From NCBI GenBank assembly GCA_003541875.1, contig DPLS01000099.1, positions 6,996-15,325 of the forward strand: a stretch of 8,330 nt of DNA, in the 5' to 3' direction. A program made the position numbers and the translations under genes. The notes beneath the pieces were generated by a model that worked only from the letters and a program-made list of their open reading frames with translations, made no database searches and was not told where the DNA came from. This DNA is from Bacteroidota bacterium (GTDB taxonomy: Bacteria; Bacteroidota; Ignavibacteria; UBA10030; UBA6906). Of this stretch, positions 7,702-8,330 are shown in pieces. Position 1 is the stretch's first letter. Each line of letters begins with the position of its first letter.

Positions 7702-7718
7702 GTAGTTGACTCGACTAC
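7702..7718. promoter_or_regulatory. Candidate operator: 8+1+8 inverted repeat upstream of pilin-like gene
   Basis: GTAGTTGA and TCGACTAC are reverse complements apart from one position and flank a single C. The site would lie just upstream of the -35 region if TACAAT at 7671-7666 is the -10 element. That position fits an activator, but no regulator is encoded nearby. Confidence 0.3.
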
Positions 7719-7932
7719 AATATGTTGTTCAGGAGATTCAAAGTCAACAGTAGCAGGGTCCGGGATGATGGATACCACGCGAATGCCCAATCATGAAGAA
7801 CGGGTAAAATGAATCGTTGGGCTAAACGGGCAAGAAACAACGAGTCACAAGAGCTACAGCTTGGGACTTTCCAACACTGGCCGTAGTTCGCCGACAAACC
7901 AGACGGGCAATGCTGAGAATCTGTTGGATATG

Positions 7933-8130
7933 TTAAGAGATCTTGGGAGGCGAAGTCGAAAACTGCTCGAGCATGTGCTGGATCTTTGCCACATCAAGAA
8001 CTTCAACACCATCAATGAGCACCTCCAGCGATCCGTCGTCTTTGTGAGACATCTTGACTTCTGAATCAGGGAGCTTGTTCCGGAGGTCTTCTACTATTCT
8101 GTTTACGAGTTCTTTCCGAAGATCTACCAT
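7933..8130 (-). CDS. Small hypothetical protein, 65 residues
   Basis: The ATG at 8130 opens a 65-codon frame beginning MVDLRKELVNRIVEDLRNK, then SEVKMSHKDDGSLEVLIDGVEV, LDVAKIQHMLEQF and an STSPPKIS end, with a TAA stop. The pattern suggests helix, two strands, helix: an N-terminal amphipathic helix, a GSLEVLIDG hairpin and a C-terminal helix. It is soluble, acidic/basic mixed, with no signal peptide, membrane segment or Cys. I do not recognise the family. The frame remains open upstream to a TTG at 8244, but that extra stretch is Cys/Trp-rich, unlike the rest, and overlaps predicted RNA stems, so the short form is preferred. The SD is weak (AAGAAAG, about 5 nt before ATG) compared with strong SD sites elsewhere in the window. 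It follows a probable T9SS cargo gene on the same strand by about 140 bp. Confidence 0.6.
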   Translation of the reverse strand: MVDLRKELVNRIVEDLRNKLPDSEVKMSHKDDGSLEVLIDGVEVLDVAKIQHMLEQFSTSPPKIS

Positions 8131-8137
8131 CTGGCTT

Positions 8138-8241
8138 TCTTGTAGTGATGCGTCAAGGGAAGCCACTTCAAGACTGGCACATCTCCACCAATGTACCGCG
8201 AAGCAGCCTCCCGACTTTGTCTCAATCCCACGTCCGTCGGG
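8138..8241 (-). promoter_or_regulatory. Candidate structured leader RNA with H-type pseudoknot before the 65-residue gene
   Basis: Read on the minus strand, several stems can form between the upstream stop and ATG 8130. P2 is CCCGAC (8241-8236) with GTCGGG (8215-8210). P3 is GGGAGGC (8212-8206) with GCTTCCC (8163-8157), 7 bp with one G-U. P3a is GGTACAT (8197-8191) with ATGTGCC (8182-8176), 7 bp with one U-G and an 8-nt loop. P4 is TCTTGAAGTG (8173-8164) with CACTACAAGA (8147-8138), 10 positions with one mismatch. P3 and P4 interleave with no gap between the P4 5' strand and the P3 3' strand, the layout of an H-type pseudoknot. P2 and P3 share GGG and exclude one another. The P4 3' strand overlaps the weak SD. 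The wobble pairs favour a minus-strand RNA. It matches no riboswitch class I know. Confidence 0.35.
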
Positions 8242-8255
8242 CAATTCCTTGGAGT

Positions 8256-8269
8256 CGCTCGACAGAGCG
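8256..8269 (-). other. Short hairpin just after the stop of the right-edge gene
   Basis: CGCTC and GAGCG pair around the 4-nt loop TGTC, starting 3 nt after the tandem TAA stops of the right-edge gene. No T-run follows, so it is at best a weak or factor-dependent terminator, or the first stem of the leader RNA next to it. Confidence 0.3.
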
Positions 8270-8274
8270 TCTTA

Positions 8275-8330
8275 TTACTTCAACATCATCAACTTCTTGA
8301 CTTCACCGAACGACTTGCCGTTGACTCCCT
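8275..8330 (-). CDS. C-terminal end of a probable T9SS cargo protein (5' part outside window)
   Basis: Only the last 17 codons are visible: GVNGKSFGEVKKLMMLK, followed by two in-frame TAA stops (8275-8277 and 8272-8274). A Gly-containing turn, a polar strand and a terminal KKLMMLK match the last strand of type A T9SS sorting domains; the complete cargo protein in this window ends in the comparable VRKLILLR. The identification rests on a very short stretch, so it is moderate. The rest of the protein and its function cannot be seen. Confidence 0.55.
   Translation of the reverse strand, partial: GVNGKSFGEVKKLMMLK

Larger units (their letters stand above)
7643..7932 (-). other. Intergenic stretch upstream of the pilin-like gene, with inverted repeats
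   Basis: About 290 bp separate the pilin-like gene from the 65-residue gene on the same strand. It contains a near-perfect 8+1+8 inverted repeat GTAGTTGA-C-TCGACTAC (7702-7718, one mismatch), 60 bp before the GTG start. A possible TACAAT -10 element (minus strand, 7671-7666) lies between them, without a good -35. Further out, GCCCAA (7785-7790) and TTGGGC (7817-7822) can pair around a 26-nt interior with four more inner pairs; no T-run follows, so it is not a typical terminator. No supported coding sequence was seen. Confidence 0.4.

Noticed and set aside
8131..8244. Extension of the 65-residue protein to a TTG at 8244 (103 residues)
   Set aside because: The purine-rich AAGGA lies only 1 nt before the TTG, too close for initiation; the added residues are Trp/Cys-rich and unlike the rest, and the DNA there is better explained by paired RNA stems.

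Overview
The window looks like a chromosomal piece from a bacterium of the Bacteroidetes/Chlorobi (FCB) group, most likely an Ignavibacteria-like lineage; this is inferred from protein style, not from a marker gene. Two proteins end in, or are cut off within, the C-terminal tail that directs cargo to the type IX secretion system (T9SS). One carries the NYPNPFNPST and LPIQLSSFTA-type signatures common in that group. A third secreted protein (propeller, ASH and FG-GAP domains) has the same style but its C-terminus lies outside the window. Base composition is near half G+C by eye, and most starts have a clear Shine-Dalgarno (SD) sequence.

Layout. Positions 1-1925 (minus) hold the first 641 codons of a large secreted protein with a signal peptide, a five-repeat WDG-type beta-propeller, two ASH/HYDIN-like beta-sandwich domains and FG-GAP calcium-binding repeats; it runs off the left edge. 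Upstream of it on the same strand, 2093-3742 encodes a complete 549-residue secreted protein: DUF2341, a concanavalin-A-like domain, an Fn3-like domain and a T9SS tail. A 453-bp divergent spacer (3743-4195) follows. On the plus strand, 4196-5623 and 5620-7068 form a two-gene operon with an ATGA overlap. It encodes two periplasmic M16 peptidase-family subunits: the first has the full zinc site and the second has lost it but keeps the Arg/Tyr pair. The right end returns to the minus strand: a short single-pass membrane protein with a pilin-like N-terminus (7232-7642), a 65-residue unrecognised protein (7933-8130), an apparently structured leader RNA before it (about 8138-8241), and the last codons of another probable T9SS cargo protein (8275-8330).

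How the genes fit together. The minus-strand genes mostly encode the exported surface: T9SS cargo with adhesion or carbohydrate-recognition type domains and an inner-membrane-anchored pilin-like protein. The M16 pair should work as a heterodimeric periplasmic zinc protease with a composite active site. No mobile element, CRISPR array, tRNA or rRNA was seen. The points most worth following are the pseudoknot-like leader before the 65-residue gene, the clean division of active-site residues across the M16 pair, and an in-frame slippery run (C6A8) at the hinge of the first M16 subunit.
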